A DNA stretch of 38,072 bases from positions 97,964 through 136,035 of the forward strand of contig NZ_KI915019.1 of NCBI RefSeq assembly GCF_000520595.1. Reading direction: 5' to 3'. Source of the stretch: Arthrobacter sp. H5. Lineage in GTDB: Bacteria > Actinomycetota > Actinomycetes > Actinomycetales > Micrococcaceae. The translations under genes and the position numbers were made by a program. Positions 1 through 8,889 of this stretch are shown one piece after another (position 1 is the stretch's first letter; each line of letters starts with the position of its first letter). The notes beneath the pieces were generated by a model. That model was not told the DNA's origin and did not search any database. It worked only from the letters and a program-made list of their open reading frames with translations.

Positions 1-10
1 GGTGAGTATC

Positions 11-58
11 AGAAGGGCGGCCGCCGCAGAGACTGCAAAGCCTCTGCGACGGCCGTTC
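11..58 (-). terminator. Hairpin terminator of the CHRD-domain gene
   Basis: An inverted repeat pairs GGCCGCCGCAGAG (19-31) with CTCTGCGACGGCC (42-54), with one mismatch and a 10-base loop. Flanking AGAAG and TTCTT extend the pairing imperfectly. It lies about 30 bases past the stop codon of the minus-strand gene that ends at 89. There is no long T-run. Confidence 0.7.
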
Positions 59-88
59 TTAGAGCTGATCATAAAATCAGATCAGTCC

Positions 89-868
89 TTATGCGCGGTC
101 AGCTGCGCGGCGACGAACAACGTAGGTGCCGCCTACAGCAGCGGCCAGAACGAGGCCTCCACCCAGAGCGATCATTCCGAGGTTGTTGGTCTCCTGTGCA
201 ACGCCGGTGTCAGCGCCACCTTCAGGCATGGCGCCCATCTGCGAAGCAGTCACAACGCCACACAGTGCAGGCGAGGTTGCACCCAGTGGCAGAGCTGGGT
301 CCAAATCGCTCTCAGCGTTGAACGCCTCTTCGGTAGCGGTCACGGTGGCTGGGTCCAGACCGTGGATGACTACTACTGCCGTGCCGGCTTCGAGGGAATC
401 CAGGGTTTCTTTATTCATCTCGAAGGTGCGCTCGACGCTGTAGTTTCCGCCCTGGCCACCCAGTGTCAGGTCAAGACCTGCAGCTGCGCTGGTGTCGCCG
501 CTGGTGGACAGAGTGGTGAGGATTCCACCGTATGAACCGGCGCCGTCCGTGGTGGAGACGATTCCGTCACCGTTCTCATCATTGTCGGCCGTGGGGCATT
601 CGCCTGCGGCGCCACCGTGAATGTGCTGAACGTGCGGGTACGGTCCGTCCATGAACGTCTCGGCCAGGCCGGAAACCTGCAGGTTCACAGTGGCTTCCGT
701 ATCATTGATGTCCATCGTGAACGATGCTGTTCCGGTGGTTCCGCTCAGCTGGCCGAACTCGGCCGTGTAGGAACCATTGGCGTGGTCGGCCATGGCGGGA
801 GCGCCGGCCATGGCGAGCATGCCAATGGAAAGGGCTGGTACTGCGAGGAGACGAGTGGTCTTGTTCAT
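89..868 (-). CDS. Secreted CHRD-domain protein with C-terminal membrane anchor
   Basis: 259 residues. Residues 1-27 form a Sec signal peptide ending in AMA, so the protein is probably exported. The mature part resembles CHRD (chordin-like) domains, with the histidine-rich motif HVQHIHG at residues 79-85 followed by a cysteine. A hydrophobic segment at about 230-251 followed by RRRAADRA is a typical C-terminal anchor; no LPXTG sorting motif is present. ATG at 868 was chosen because GAGG lies 8-11 bases upstream; in-frame upstream ATGs have no ribosome-binding site. It is monocistronic and divergent from the gene at 1045. Bacterial CHRD proteins have no settled biochemical role, so only an exported, surface-held protein can be supported. 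Confidence 0.8.
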   Translation of the reverse strand: MNKTTRLLAVPALSIGMLAMAGAPAMADHANGSYTAEFGQLSGTTGTASFTMDINDTEATVNLQVSGLAETFMDGPYPHVQHIHGGAAGECPTADNDENGDGIVSTTDGAGSYGGILTTLSTSGDTSAAAGLDLTLGGQGGNYSVERTFEMNKETLDSLEAGTAVVVIHGLDPATVTATEEAFNAESDLDPALPLGATSPALCGVVTASQMGAMPEGGADTGVAQETNNLGMIALGGGLVLAAAVGGTYVVRRRAADRA

Positions 869-1032
869 TGGGAGTTCCTCCATAGTGCGGTTAATGTCGC
901 GCGCCGGGAAGGCCACGCATACTGTTACTTCGGAGTGGTGATCGTCACGGATTGGTGTAATCCCGCATACATTTTTAACCTAGCAACCGTTCGCCCGTGG
1001 TGGAAGACCCCACGGGCTGCTGGCTGGTTTGC

Positions 1033-1038
1033 GACAAT
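1033..1038 (+). promoter_or_regulatory. -10 element for a leaderless start
   Basis: GACAAT ends exactly six bases before the ATG at 1045, and no Shine-Dalgarno sequence is present. The spacing matches other starts in this window (1558, 8890, 10058, 21091, 28460, 36953). The hexamer is less typical than at those sites. Confidence 0.4.
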
Positions 1039-1044
1039 GTGATT

Positions 1045-1536
1045 ATGCAGCCACTGGGAAACACCGCAAAGCCCGAACGAAAAGGCCTCAGTCTTAGGAT
1101 GGGCAGCGTCGGAATGGCCATCATGCTGGTGGTTTTCCTGGTGGCGGTGGTCTTCGCATCGAACCAGAATGATGTGGTCGGCTGGCTGGTAGTCATCGTT
1201 TCCTTGGGATGGCTACTCATCTTCAGTTTCGTGGTTTTCAGCCTCCGCTCGGCGGCGCGTAAGGCCGGAGCCCGGATCAACGAATTCAACCGTACGACCG
1301 GTGGAGGAACCGGCACAGGCACCTATGCAACGGACAACTCAGCACGCGACCTGAAACTGGACCACAGCTTCAAGATTGTGCAGGTCCAGGTCCGGGTCGT
1401 GCGGGATAACTTGGGCCAAGATCAAGACATGGTCGACCGGGCTCTGGAGACCATTGAGATCACGTCCCATAACGCGCGGAGCATGATGAAGAGGAACGAC
1501 GACGACGGCCCTGTGGAGGGCACGGTCGTTGGCTGA
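1045..1536 (+). CDS. Small membrane protein with two transmembrane segments
   Basis: 163 residues, not recognised as a characterised family. Two hydrophobic segments (about residues 19-40 and 46-67) are followed by a charged, presumably cytoplasmic C-terminal half rich in Q, V, R and D, which ends in an acidic stretch. ATG at 1045 was chosen because a -10-like GACAAT lies six bases upstream; longer in-frame starts would add an unlikely N-terminus. It ends 21 bases before exonuclease III, so the two may be co-transcribed, although xth also seems to have its own promoter. Confidence 0.6.
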   Translation: MQPLGNTAKPERKGLSLRMGSVGMAIMLVVFLVAVVFASNQNDVVGWLVVIVSLGWLLIFSFVVFSLRSAARKAGARINEFNRTTGGGTGTGTYATDNSARDLKLDHSFKIVQVQVRVVRDNLGQDQDMVDRALETIEITSHNARSMMKRNDDDGPVEGTVVG

Positions 1537-1544
1537 CGCTCCGG

Positions 1545-1550
1545 TAAGGT
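1545..1550 (+). promoter_or_regulatory. -10 element for leaderless xth
   Basis: TAAGGT (1545-1550) is followed by exactly seven bases and then GTG at 1558. AAGGTGG in the same place could instead act as a ribosome-binding site, so the two readings cannot be separated here. Confidence 0.5.
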
Positions 1551-1557
1551 GGATCGG

Positions 1558-2394
1558 GTGAGTCAGGCATCCACCCCAGTAACCGCCAAACACCCCACAG
1601 CGCTTCGCATTGCGACGGTCAACGTTAACGGAGTCCGTGCCGCCTACAAGCGGGGAATGGCCAAATGGCTGGCCGAACGGGAGGTAGACATCCTGTGCCT
1701 CCAGGAAGTCCGGGCACCTGATGACGTTCTCCGCACACTCTTGGGGGATAACTGGCACGTCCTGCACGCCGAAGCGGAGGCTAAGGGACGCGCGGGCGTG
1801 GCAATTGCCTCGCGTCTTACGCCTACGGCCACCCGGGAGCACATCGGTGACGGCTACTTCGCTACCTCCGGTCGCTGGGTCGAGGCGGATTTCGACGTGA
1901 ACGGGGAATCCCTGACCGTGATCAGCGCCTACGTGCACTCCGGCGAAGCGGCCAGCCCAAAACAGGTTGACAAGTACCGGTTCCTGGACCTGATGTGCGC
2001 GCGGATGCCGGAGCTGCGACAGACGCGCGATCATGCGCTGATTGTGGGCGACCTCAACGTCGGGCATACCACCCTGGACATCCGAAACTGGAAAGGCAAC
2101 GTGAAGCGGGCCGGTTTCCTGCCTGAAGAACGCGCCTATTTCGACCGCTTTTTCGGTGACGAGTTCGGCTACGTGGACGTTCACCGCACACTTGCCGGAG
2201 AAGTTGATGGCCCGTACACCTGGTGGTCCTGGCGCGGCCAGGCCTTCGACAATGACGCCGGTTGGCGCATCGACTACCAGATGGCCACCCCAAAGCTCGC
2301 GGCAGCGGCGACAAGCGCCGTCGTCGACCGCGCACCAACCTGGGACACCCGCTTCTCCGACCACGCCCCTCTGGTAGTTGACTACCAGCTCTAG
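1558..2394 (+). CDS. xth: Exodeoxyribonuclease III (AP endonuclease family)
   Basis: 278 residues, a normal length for the family. It is a magnesium-dependent 3'-5' exonuclease and abasic-site endonuclease of base excision repair. Family landmarks appear in order: RIATVNVNG near the N-terminus, LCLQEVR with the metal-binding glutamate, [16 protein letters not shown] (Asp and Asn of the active site), [15 protein letters not shown], and the C-terminal [10 protein letters not shown] with the catalytic Asp-His pair. GTG at 1558 is preferred over the in-frame GTG at 1549 because the TAAGGT-N7 spacing and the AAGGTGG sequence both point to it. trpS follows 20 bases after the stop. Confidence 0.93.
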   Translation: MSQASTPVTAKHPTALRIATVNVNGVRAAYKRGMAKWLAEREVDILCLQEVRAPDDVLRTLLGDNWHVLHAEAEAKGRAGVAIASRLTPTATREHIGDGYFATSGRWVEADFDVNGESLTVISAYVHSGEAASPKQVDKYRFLDLMCARMPELRQTRDHALIVGDLNVGHTTLDIRNWKGNVKRAGFLPEERAYFDRFFGDEFGYVDVHRTLAGEVDGPYTWWSWRGQAFDNDAGWRIDYQMATPKLAAAATSAVVDRAPTWDTRFSDHAPLVVDYQL

Positions 2395-2414
2395 CTTTTG
2401 CAAGGACTTCGCAC

Positions 2415-3464
2415 ATGAACACTTCCACTGTTCCGGCACCCCGCCAGCGGGTGCTTTCGGGAATGCAGCCCTCAGGAAGCTCGCTTCACCTTGGCAACTA
2501 CCTGGGGGCGCTAGTCCACTGGGTGCGCATGCAGGACGAATATGACGCGATCTACTTCATCCCCGATCTGCACGCGATCACGGTTCCGCAGGACCCGGCG
2601 GAACTGGCATCGCGCACCCGGGTGACCGCAGCTCAGTACATCGCCTCCGGCGTCGACGTGGAGAAGTGCACGCTGTTTGTGCAGTCTCAAGTCCCCGAAC
2701 ATGCGCAGCTCGCCTGGGTGCTGAACTGCCTTACCGGCTTCGGCGAGGCGTCGCGGATGACCCAGTTCAAGGACAAATCGCTGAAGCAAGGTGCGGATTC
2801 CACGACTGTTGGCCTGTTCACCTATCCCATCCTGCAGGCCGCGGATATCCTGCTGTACCAGCCGGAGGGCGTGCCGGTGGGGGAGGACCAGCGGCAGCAC
2901 GTCGAACTCAGCAGGGACCTCGCGCAACGGTTCAATACGCGCTTCGGCCCAGTGTTTGTGGTGCCCAAACCGTTCATCCAAAAGGAATCAGCCAAGATCT
3001 ACGATCTGCAGAATCCCACGGCAAAAATGTCCAAATCTGCAGGGTCGCCCAGCGGACTGATCAATCTCATGGATGAACCAAAGGTCACAGCAAAGCGAAT
3101 CAAATCGGCGGTGACGGATGACGGTGCAGAGATCCGCTTTGATCGTGGGGAGAAGCCGGGCATCTCCAACCTCCTCACCATATACTCCCTGCTGACCGGC
3201 AAGAACGTTGACGACGTGGTCGGCCACTTTGAAGGCCGTATGTACGGCCATCTTAAAGTCGAACTCGCCGACGTTGTGGTGGATCATCTTGAACCGATCA
3301 GGACACGCGCACTGGAACTGCTGGCCGATCAGGCGGAGTTGGACCGGCTCTTGAATGTTGGAGCTGAGAAAGCGCGGAGCATTGCATCCGTGACCTTGGC
3401 GGACGTCTTCGCCAAAGTCGGATTCCTTCCCGCGCACACACACGACTCCGCAGGTGCCCCCTAA
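2415..3464 (+). CDS. trpS: Tryptophan--tRNA ligase
   Basis: 349 residues, usual length for bacterial TrpRS, a class I aminoacyl-tRNA synthetase that charges tRNA-Trp in the cytoplasm. The N-terminus holds SGMQPSG followed by the HIGH-equivalent LHLGN at residues 24-28; the second signature KMSKS is at 204-208. FIPDLHAIT and the [12 protein letters not shown] stretch, with [13 protein letters not shown], are the amino-acid-binding region. ATG at 2415 is preceded by AAGGA eight bases upstream. The next gene begins four bases after the stop, so trpS probably heads a transcript with the phosphoesterase and YihY-like genes. Confidence 0.97.
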   Translation: MNTSTVPAPRQRVLSGMQPSGSSLHLGNYLGALVHWVRMQDEYDAIYFIPDLHAITVPQDPAELASRTRVTAAQYIASGVDVEKCTLFVQSQVPEHAQLAWVLNCLTGFGEASRMTQFKDKSLKQGADSTTVGLFTYPILQAADILLYQPEGVPVGEDQRQHVELSRDLAQRFNTRFGPVFVVPKPFIQKESAKIYDLQNPTAKMSKSAGSPSGLINLMDEPKVTAKRIKSAVTDDGAEIRFDRGEKPGISNLLTIYSLLTGKNVDDVVGHFEGRMYGHLKVELADVVVDHLEPIRTRALELLADQAELDRLLNVGAEKARSIASVTLADVFAKVGFLPAHTHDSAGAP

Positions 3465-3468
3465 TATT

Positions 3469-4086
3469 ATGATCCAGCGCATCAGCGAAATCCGTTGCGG
3501 ACGACCGGTTCCCGCCAGCGACCCGCGCGTTGCCGAAGACTGCGTAGGCGTGGTCATCGCCGTTCCGGAGCCCATTGCCGGGGAGCTCGAGCGATGGCGG
3601 GCGTCCTTCGGCGACCCGATGGCCGCCGTCGTACCGCCGCACATCACCCTGATCACCACCACGCCGGCCACCGACTGGCCCGCGACCATAGCGCACGTGC
3701 GCAGCGTGGCCACGATCCAACGGGAGTTTCCGGTCACCCTGAAAAGTACCGGAACCTTTCGGCCGCTCACGCCCGTGGTCTATATCAATGTGGCCGAAGG
3801 ATTCGACTCGTGCGTGGATCTGCACACGAGGCTTCAACAGGGACCGCTGGAGCGGGAACTGGCATTTCCCTACCACCCCCATGTCACAGTTGCCCACGAT
3901 GTCAGCGACGCGAGCATGGATTCCGCCGAGGACCAGCTGCACAGCTTCGAGGCTTCCTTCACGGTACGTACCATGGGACTGTACGAGCACGACACCTCCG
4001 GTGTGTGGAAACTGAAGGAAGAGCTGAGCTTTGGCCAAGTCGATCATCACCCGGACGGTCGCAGTGGCCAAGAAACAGACCGATAG
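3469..4086 (+). CDS. 2H phosphoesterase (2'-5' RNA ligase family)
   Basis: 205 residues. Two H-x-T motifs, HITL at residue 58 and HVTV at residue 138, are the catalytic pair of the 2H phosphoesterase superfamily (LigT / ThpR / YjcG type). Their spacing and the pseudo-twofold layout fit the family. Members hydrolyse or ligate 2'-5' or cyclic phosphodiester bonds; the substrate here cannot be read from sequence. The start is uncertain: ATG at 3469 follows the trpS stop by four bases but has no ribosome-binding site, and GTG at 3454 is possible. The 3' end overlaps the next gene if that gene starts at 4031. Confidence 0.8.
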   Translation: MIQRISEIRCGRPVPASDPRVAEDCVGVVIAVPEPIAGELERWRASFGDPMAAVVPPHITLITTTPATDWPATIAHVRSVATIQREFPVTLKSTGTFRPLTPVVYINVAEGFDSCVDLHTRLQQGPLERELAFPYHPHVTVAHDVSDASMDSAEDQLHSFEASFTVRTMGLYEHDTSGVWKLKEELSFGQVDHHPDGRSGQETDR

Positions 4087-5137
4087 CCCCCCGCACCCCA
4101 GCGACCTGGCCGACCTCAAACTCAAGGTAATTGACGCCAGGCGTGAACTAGGCAAGGCCAGACGCGGCGCTGACGGCGGCCCACCTGTTCTGGTTGCAAC
4201 GCTGACCTACGTCCTGGCCAGGCTGTTCGTCATCCGCCCAGTCCGGGTCTTTCAGCTCTACAGCGTCAGGCGTGGCCCGCTGATGGCTGCCGGCATCGCC
4301 TACCGGATGTTCTTTTCCATCGCGTCCCTCCTGATTGCAGGGATTTCCATTCTCGGGCTGGTCGTCTCGGGCAATGTCGCGCTGCAGAACGTGATTGTCG
4401 ACGCCGTCGCCTCCACCACTCCAGGCTTAATCGACACCGACCCCGATAACGGCGCCAGCGGAGGCCTGGTCACTGCCGACCAACTGTTCTCAGCCGACAC
4501 AGGGCTGAGCGTCGCGTTGGTCGTCTCGACAATCGTCACGCTGATTACCGCCCTGGGCTGGATCGCGGGAGTGCGGGAAGGCATGCGCGGAATCTTCGCC
4601 CTGCCCCCCGTCGTGGTCAATCCCGTCCTGCTGAAACTCAAGGATCTGGGAACGCTGCTGGTGCTGGGGGTTGCGCTGGTCCTGACCACAGTGGTGGGCC
4701 TCGCCGCCAACACGCTGCTGGACGTGGTGTTCGACTGGCTCCAATTTGGCGACGCCGCCCGACCATTCACCTGGTTCGCGGGAGTCGTCGTGATGCTGGT
4801 ATTGGATCTCGCCGTCGCGGTGATCCTGTTCCGCGGGGCCTCAGGCATCGAGATGCACCGGAAGAACCTGTTTCAGGCGGCGCTGATCGCAGCGGCCGGC
4901 AGCACCCTGCTGCGGACCTTCAGTACGCTGCTGCTTGGGAACGTGGACCGGGGCAACGCGCTGCTGGCACCGTTCGCCGTCATCCTCGGGCTGTTTGTCT
5001 GGTTCTTCCTGCTCAGCCAGGTGTACCTGCTGGCCGCGGCATGGGGCGCGATCGGGAAGGCCGACGCCGAGGCGGGGGTCCCACCGCGCCACAACCTTTC
5101 GCTGCGGCAGCAAAGCAGGGCGGCGAACCGCTCCTAG
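4031..5137 (+). CDS. YihY/virulence factor BrkB family membrane protein
   Basis: 368 residues with about six transmembrane segments and the conserved GPLMAAGIAYRMFFSIASLL stretch that marks the YihY/BrkB (UPF0761) family. It was once annotated as ribonuclease BN, which is now considered wrong; the true function is unknown. The TTG start at 4031 has AAGGAAGAG seven bases upstream but overlaps the preceding gene by 56 bases; GTG at 4064 is the alternative and would shorten the overlap. The C-terminus is a charged tail. It is the last gene of the plus-strand run and converges on sdhB, separated by a hairpin terminator. Confidence 0.85.
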   Translation: MAKSIITRTVAVAKKQTDSPPHPSDLADLKLKVIDARRELGKARRGADGGPPVLVATLTYVLARLFVIRPVRVFQLYSVRRGPLMAAGIAYRMFFSIASLLIAGISILGLVVSGNVALQNVIVDAVASTTPGLIDTDPDNGASGGLVTADQLFSADTGLSVALVVSTIVTLITALGWIAGVREGMRGIFALPPVVVNPVLLKLKDLGTLLVLGVALVLTTVVGLAANTLLDVVFDWLQFGDAARPFTWFAGVVVMLVLDLAVAVILFRGASGIEMHRKNLFQAALIAAAGSTLLRTFSTLLLGNVDRGNALLAPFAVILGLFVWFFLLSQVYLLAAAWGAIGKADAEAGVPPRHNLSLRQQSRAANRS

Positions 5138-5186
5138 CACCCTCCGGCTGGCCCGAAGGCGTGGCTGGAGGGGGCAGCGGAGGGTG
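5137..5186. terminator. Convergent terminator between the yihY-like gene and sdhB
   Basis: GCACCCTCCGGCTG (5137-5150) pairs with CAGCGGAGGGTGC (5174-5186), with one bulged base. It fills the short space between two convergent stop codons and would serve both strands. There is no T-tract. Confidence 0.7.
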
Positions 5187-5195
5187 CCGGCTCGT

Positions 5196-5984
5196 TTAGA
5201 TCTTGCGCGTGAGAATTGCCTGCTTGACCTCTGCAATGGCCTGCGTGACCTGGATGCCACGGGGGCATGCTTCAGTGCAGTTGAACGTGGTGCGGCAGCG
5301 CCACACGCCCTCTTTGTCGTTGAGGATTTCCAGGCGCATGTCGCCTGCATCATCCCGCGAGTCAAAGATGAAGCGGTGGGCGTTAACGATTGCTGCCGGA
5401 CCGAAGTACTGTCCGTCAGTCCAGAAGACCGGGCAGGATGACGTGCACGCTGCGCAGAGGATGCACTTTGTGGTGTCGTCGTAGCGTTCGCGCTCCTCGG
5501 CGGACTGCAGGCGTTCCTTGGTCGGCTCATGGCCCTTGTTCACCAAAAACGGCATGATCTCACGGTAGGACTGGAAGAACGGCTCCATGTCCACAATCAG
5601 GTCCTTCTCCACCGGAAGGCCCTTGATGGGCTCCACCAGGATGGGCTTGGACGTGTCCAGATCTTTCAGCAGGGTCTTGCAGGCAAGCCGGTTGCGGCCG
5701 TTGATCCGCATCGCGTCGGAACCGCAGACACCGTGGGCGCAGGAGCGGCGGAACGAGACTGTGCCGTCGTGTTCCCACTTGACCTTGTGCAGGGCGTCGA
5801 GCACACGGTCCGTGCCGTACATGGTCAGCTGCCACTCGTCCCAGTGAACCTCGTCAGAGACCTCGGGGTTATAGCGCCTGACTTTGAGGGTGACATCGAA
5901 GGTGGGGATTTCTCCGCCTCCACCTATGCCGGGGGCCAGATCAACCTTGGAGGCCGGCTCTTTCTCAGCTGTTTCGGTGCTCAT
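5196..5984 (-). CDS. sdhB: Succinate dehydrogenase iron-sulfur subunit
   Basis: 262 residues. It carries electrons from the flavin of SdhA through three Fe-S clusters to the quinone site of complex II. The N-terminal ferredoxin-like domain has Cys 82, 87 and 102, with Asp at the fourth ligand position (CGSD), as in E. coli SdhB. The C-terminal domain has CILCAACTSSCP and CTEACPRGI for the [4Fe-4S] and [3Fe-4S] clusters. The ATG overlaps the sdhA stop by one base (TGATG), indicating translational coupling. Last gene of the sdhCDAB operon. Confidence 0.97.
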   Translation of the reverse strand: MSTETAEKEPASKVDLAPGIGGGGEIPTFDVTLKVRRYNPEVSDEVHWDEWQLTMYGTDRVLDALHKVKWEHDGTVSFRRSCAHGVCGSDAMRINGRNRLACKTLLKDLDTSKPILVEPIKGLPVEKDLIVDMEPFFQSYREIMPFLVNKGHEPTKERLQSAEERERYDDTTKCILCAACTSSCPVFWTDGQYFGPAAIVNAHRFIFDSRDDAGDMRLEILNDKEGVWRCRTTFNCTEACPRGIQVTQAIAEVKQAILTRKI

Positions 5985-7750
5985 CAGTACTTACGCTCCA
6001 TAGGCTGGTATCGGGTAAAGACAACAGGCTTGGTCTCAAGGCGAACACCGGAGGTGTCAGTCTTACTGGGATCCTTGTAGGCCATGGAATGGGTCATGAA
6101 GTTCTTGTCGTCCCGCTCCGGGAAGTCTTCGCGGAAGTGTCCGCCGCGGGACTCCTTGCGGTGCAGCGCGGCAGCAGTCATGACCTTGGCCATGTCCAGC
6201 AGGAAGCCCAGCTCCACTGCTTCGAGGAGGTCCAGGTTGAACCGTTTACCCTTGTCCTGCACGGTGACACGTGTGTAGCGTTCCTCAAGGTTGTCTATGA
6301 CGCTCAGCGCTTCCTTGAGGGTTTTCTCGGTGCGGAACACCTGCACGTTGGCGTCCATGATGTCCTGCAGTTCCTTGCGGATCTGGGCCACACGTTCGCC
6401 TCCCTCGGAGCTGCGCATTGTGTCCAGCAGCCGTTCGGTTTCCACCAACGGGCTATCCGGGATCTCCACAAATTCCGCAGTTTGCGCGTACTCGGCGGCG
6501 GCAATGCCGGCCCGCTTGCCGAAGACGTTGATGTCCAGCAACGAGTTGGTACCCAACCGGTTTGACCCGTGCACGGAGACGCAGGCAACCTCGCCGGCGG
6601 CGTACAGCCCGGGAACCACCGTGGTGTTGTCCTGAAGGACCTCTGCCGAGATGTTGGTGGGGATTCCACCCATTGCGTAGTGCGCGGTGGGAAACACTGG
6701 AACGGGCTCGGTGTAAGGCTCCACCCCAAGATACGTTCGGGCAAACTCCGTGATGTCGGGGAGCTTGGCATCGATGTGAGCAGGCTCAAGATGGGTCAGG
6801 TCCAGCAGGACGTAGTCCTTATTGGGGCCGCACCCGCGTCCTTCACGCACCTCATTGGCCATGGACCGGGCCACAATGTCACGCGGCGCGAGGTCTTTGA
6901 TGGTTGGGGCGTAGCGTTCCATGAACCGTTCACCCTCGGAGTTGCGCAGGATGGCGCCTTCTCCGCGGGCGGCTTCCGAAAGGAGGATTCCCAGCCCGGC
7001 GAGGCCCGTCGGGTGGAACTGGAAGAACTCCATGTCCTCCAGCGGGATGCCGCGGCGAAACGCGATGCCCATGCCGTCGCCGGTCAGCGTGTGGGCGTTG
7101 GAAGTGGTTTTGTAAACCTTGCCCACTCCGCCTGAAGCAAACACTATGGACTTGGCCTGGAAGACGTGCAGCTCACCGGAGGCCAAGTCATAAGAGACGA
7201 CGCCGGCAACCCGCTTCTGCAGTTTCCCATCGATCTCCTCCTCTACGGTCAGAAGGTCCAGTACGTAGTACTCGTTGAAGAATTCGACATTGTGCTTGAC
7301 GCAGTTTTGGTACAGCGTCTGCAGAATCATGTGACCGGTGCGGTCCGCGGCGTAGCAGGCGCGGCGGACAGGTGCCTTACCGTGGTCACGGGTGTGGCCG
7401 CCGAAACGACGCTGGTCGATGCGTCCTTCGGGAGTGCGGTTGAACGGCAGGCCCATCTTCTCCAGGTCCAGCACCGCGTCAATGGCCTCCTTGGCCATGA
7501 TCTCGGCGGCGTCCTGGTCTACCAGGTAGTCGCCGCCCTTGATCGTGTCGAAGGTGTGCCATTCCCAGTTGTCTTCCTCCACGTTGGCCAAAGCCGCACA
7601 CATTCCGCCTTGGGCTGCTCCCGTATGGGAGCGGGTGGGATAGAGCTTGGTCAGTACAGCGGTCCGTGCGCGCTGGCCGGATTCGATCGCGGCGCGCATA
7701 CCTGCGCCGCCTGCGCCCACAATGACGACGTCGTACTTATGGACCTGCAT
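5984..7750 (-). CDS. sdhA: Succinate dehydrogenase flavoprotein subunit
   Basis: 588 residues, full length. It oxidises succinate to fumarate in the TCA cycle at the inner face of the membrane. An N-terminal FAD-binding Rossmann motif (VVIVGAGGAGMRAA) is followed by TRSHTGAAQGGM, whose histidine carries the covalent flavin in this family. The capping-domain and active-site landmarks RDHGKAPVRRACYAADRTG, HPTGLAGLGIL and GSNRLGTNSLLD are present. The ATG lies 63 bases after sdhD with AAAGG close upstream. The protein looks intact and typical of actinobacterial SdhA. Confidence 0.98.
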   Translation of the reverse strand: MQVHKYDVVIVGAGGAGMRAAIESGQRARTAVLTKLYPTRSHTGAAQGGMCAALANVEEDNWEWHTFDTIKGGDYLVDQDAAEIMAKEAIDAVLDLEKMGLPFNRTPEGRIDQRRFGGHTRDHGKAPVRRACYAADRTGHMILQTLYQNCVKHNVEFFNEYYVLDLLTVEEEIDGKLQKRVAGVVSYDLASGELHVFQAKSIVFASGGVGKVYKTTSNAHTLTGDGMGIAFRRGIPLEDMEFFQFHPTGLAGLGILLSEAARGEGAILRNSEGERFMERYAPTIKDLAPRDIVARSMANEVREGRGCGPNKDYVLLDLTHLEPAHIDAKLPDITEFARTYLGVEPYTEPVPVFPTAHYAMGGIPTNISAEVLQDNTTVVPGLYAAGEVACVSVHGSNRLGTNSLLDINVFGKRAGIAAAEYAQTAEFVEIPDSPLVETERLLDTMRSSEGGERVAQIRKELQDIMDANVQVFRTEKTLKEALSVIDNLEERYTRVTVQDKGKRFNLDLLEAVELGFLLDMAKVMTAAALHRKESRGGHFREDFPERDDKNFMTHSMAYKDPSKTDTSGVRLETKPVVFTRYQPMERKY

Positions 7751-7781
7751 ACCTTTTGCTCTTTCTGTTGATCCTATGTTT

Positions 7782-7802
7782 GCCGCGGACGAACGCCGCG
7801 GC
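7782..7802 (-). repeat. Intercistronic GC hairpin between sdhD and sdhA
   Basis: GCCGCGG (7782-7788) and CCGCGGC (7796-7802) form a perfect 7-bp stem with a 7-base loop in the 63-base gap between sdhD and sdhA. It has no T-run and the downstream genes belong to the same operon. It may affect mRNA stability or processing rather than termination; that is inference. Confidence 0.4.
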
Positions 7803-7813
7803 AGTACCGGCGG

Positions 7814-8281
7814 CTACGGCGCAGGGCAGTAATCCGCCACGTGCGCAACTCCGTCAATCACAGGGCAGGGGTCAAAGGTGAAGATCACCAGGGTCCCGAG
7901 GACGATGATCACTACGGTGGCCGAGTACAGAACGCTCTTAAGCCAGAATCGGGTGGAATCTTTTTCCGCGTAGTCATTGATGATGGTGCGTACGCCGTTG
8001 GTGCCGTGCAGCATCGCCAGCCAGAGCATTACCAGATCCCAGATCTGCCAGACGGGATCGGCCCATTTACCGGCCACAAAGCCAAAGTCGATTCCCTTGA
8101 TGCCGTCGCCGTCGATCAGGTTGAGCCAGAGGTGGACGAAGATCAGGACCACCAGAACAATTCCGGACACCCGCATGAACAGCCAGGCGAGCATCTCGAA
8201 ATTGCCTTTGGACGTGCCGGTGCGCTTGTACTGCGGGGAAACGCGGCCCGAGCGGGGAGCGTCAATTGTGGGAACGGCCAT
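7814..8281 (-). CDS. sdhD: Succinate dehydrogenase membrane anchor subunit
   Basis: 155 residues with three hydrophobic segments, encoded directly after sdhC. It helps form the membrane anchor and quinone site of complex II. The stretch LAWLFMRVSGIVLVVLIFVH contains the Arg-x-Ser-Gly and a downstream His typical of these subunits, and MLHGTNGVRTIINDY is the conserved second-helix region with a possible heme-ligand His. ATG at 8281 was chosen because GGAGG lies nine bases upstream; earlier in-frame starts would run into sdhC. The gap to sdhC is five bases. Confidence 0.93.
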   Translation of the reverse strand: MAVPTIDAPRSGRVSPQYKRTGTSKGNFEMLAWLFMRVSGIVLVVLIFVHLWLNLIDGDGIKGIDFGFVAGKWADPVWQIWDLVMLWLAMLHGTNGVRTIINDYAEKDSTRFWLKSVLYSATVVIIVLGTLVIFTFDPCPVIDGVAHVADYCPAP

Positions 8282-8286
8282 GACTT

Positions 8287-8664
8287 CTAACCTCCAAAGA
8301 CAACTGCGAGATGACGGATGGAGAACGCAATCATGGTGACCAGCCAGAGCCCCACAACACCCCACAGCATCTGCCGCTGGTATTTGGGCCCCTTCTTCCA
8401 GAAGTCAATCAGGATGACGCGGAGACCATTAAACGCATGGAAGACAATCGCGCCAACGAGTCCCAGCTCGCCGAGCCCCATGATGGGATTCTTGTAGGAG
8501 CCGATCACGGCGTCATACGCCTCGGGGGAGACACGCACCAATGAGGTATCCAGGACGTGGACCAGAAGGAAAAAGAAGATCACTACGCCGGTAATTCGAT
8601 GGGCAACCCACGACCACATGCCTTCACGGCCGCGGTAGAGGGTGCCTGCTGGTGTCTTCGACAC
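8287..8664 (-). CDS. sdhC: Succinate dehydrogenase cytochrome b556 subunit
   Basis: 125 residues with three transmembrane helices. It has the family motif HRITGVVIFFFLLVHVLD and the later AFNGLRVILIDF region, which contribute to quinone and heme b binding in complex II. GTG at 8664 is chosen because GGGAGG lies six bases upstream; an ATG at 8706 in the same frame would bury that ribosome-binding site inside the gene. It is the first gene of the sdhCDAB operon, with promoter elements at 8749-8777 and a Crp-like site at 8795-8810. Confidence 0.95.
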   Translation of the reverse strand: MSKTPAGTLYRGREGMWSWVAHRITGVVIFFFLLVHVLDTSLVRVSPEAYDAVIGSYKNPIMGLGELGLVGAIVFHAFNGLRVILIDFWKKGPKYQRQMLWGVVGLWLVTMIAFSIRHLAVVFGG

Positions 8665-8748
8665 TGAAAACCTCCCTGTGTCGCTTGGCGTTAGCGTGTT
8701 TGCCACGCAGATAGGACGCCGGTGCGAAAGCGATCTTTGCTCAAGCCT

Positions 8749-8777
8749 AATCTAGGCCGGGGGCAGGCAGTGTTCAA
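8749..8777 (-). promoter_or_regulatory. Promoter of the sdhCDAB operon
   Basis: Reading the minus strand, -35 TTGAAC (8777-8772) and -10 TAGATT (8754-8749) are separated by 17 bases. A start near 8742 would leave a leader of about 78 bases before sdhC. This is the clearest sigma70-type promoter in the window. Confidence 0.65.
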
Positions 8778-8794
8778 TTTAGGCATTCCTACCT

Positions 8795-8810
8795 TGTGAC
8801 CTTGTTAACA
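8795..8810. promoter_or_regulatory. Crp/GlxR-like site upstream of sdhC
   Basis: TGTGACCTTGTTAACA matches the Crp-family palindrome TGTGA-N6-TCACA with one mismatch. Its centre is about 60 bases upstream of the expected sdhC transcription start, the position of class I Crp activator sites. It also lies about 80 bases upstream of manC on the other strand. The regulator is not encoded in this window. Confidence 0.5.
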
Positions 8811-8876
8811 GCTACGGGAAACCTGCGCGGGTCCGGTGGCTTCGTCATCCTACGGCGCGGATTGGGCGCGCTGGTC

Positions 8877-8882
8877 TAACGT
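8877..8882 (+). promoter_or_regulatory. -10 element for leaderless manC
   Basis: TAACGT is followed by exactly seven bases and then ATG at 8890, with no ribosome-binding site. No convincing -35 hexamer was seen. Confidence 0.55.
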
Positions 8883-8889
8883 GGAACTG

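Noticed and set aside
932-964. Operator for the CHRD gene made of GTGA-TCG-TCAC and GGATT-N5-AATCC
   Set aside because: Both inverted repeats are short (4-5 bp), and the spacing does not match the Crp-type site. They could be chance.
1339-2439. 366-residue minus-strand open frame opposite exonuclease III
   Set aside because: The plus strand has all exonuclease III motifs; the minus frame has none that are recognisable.
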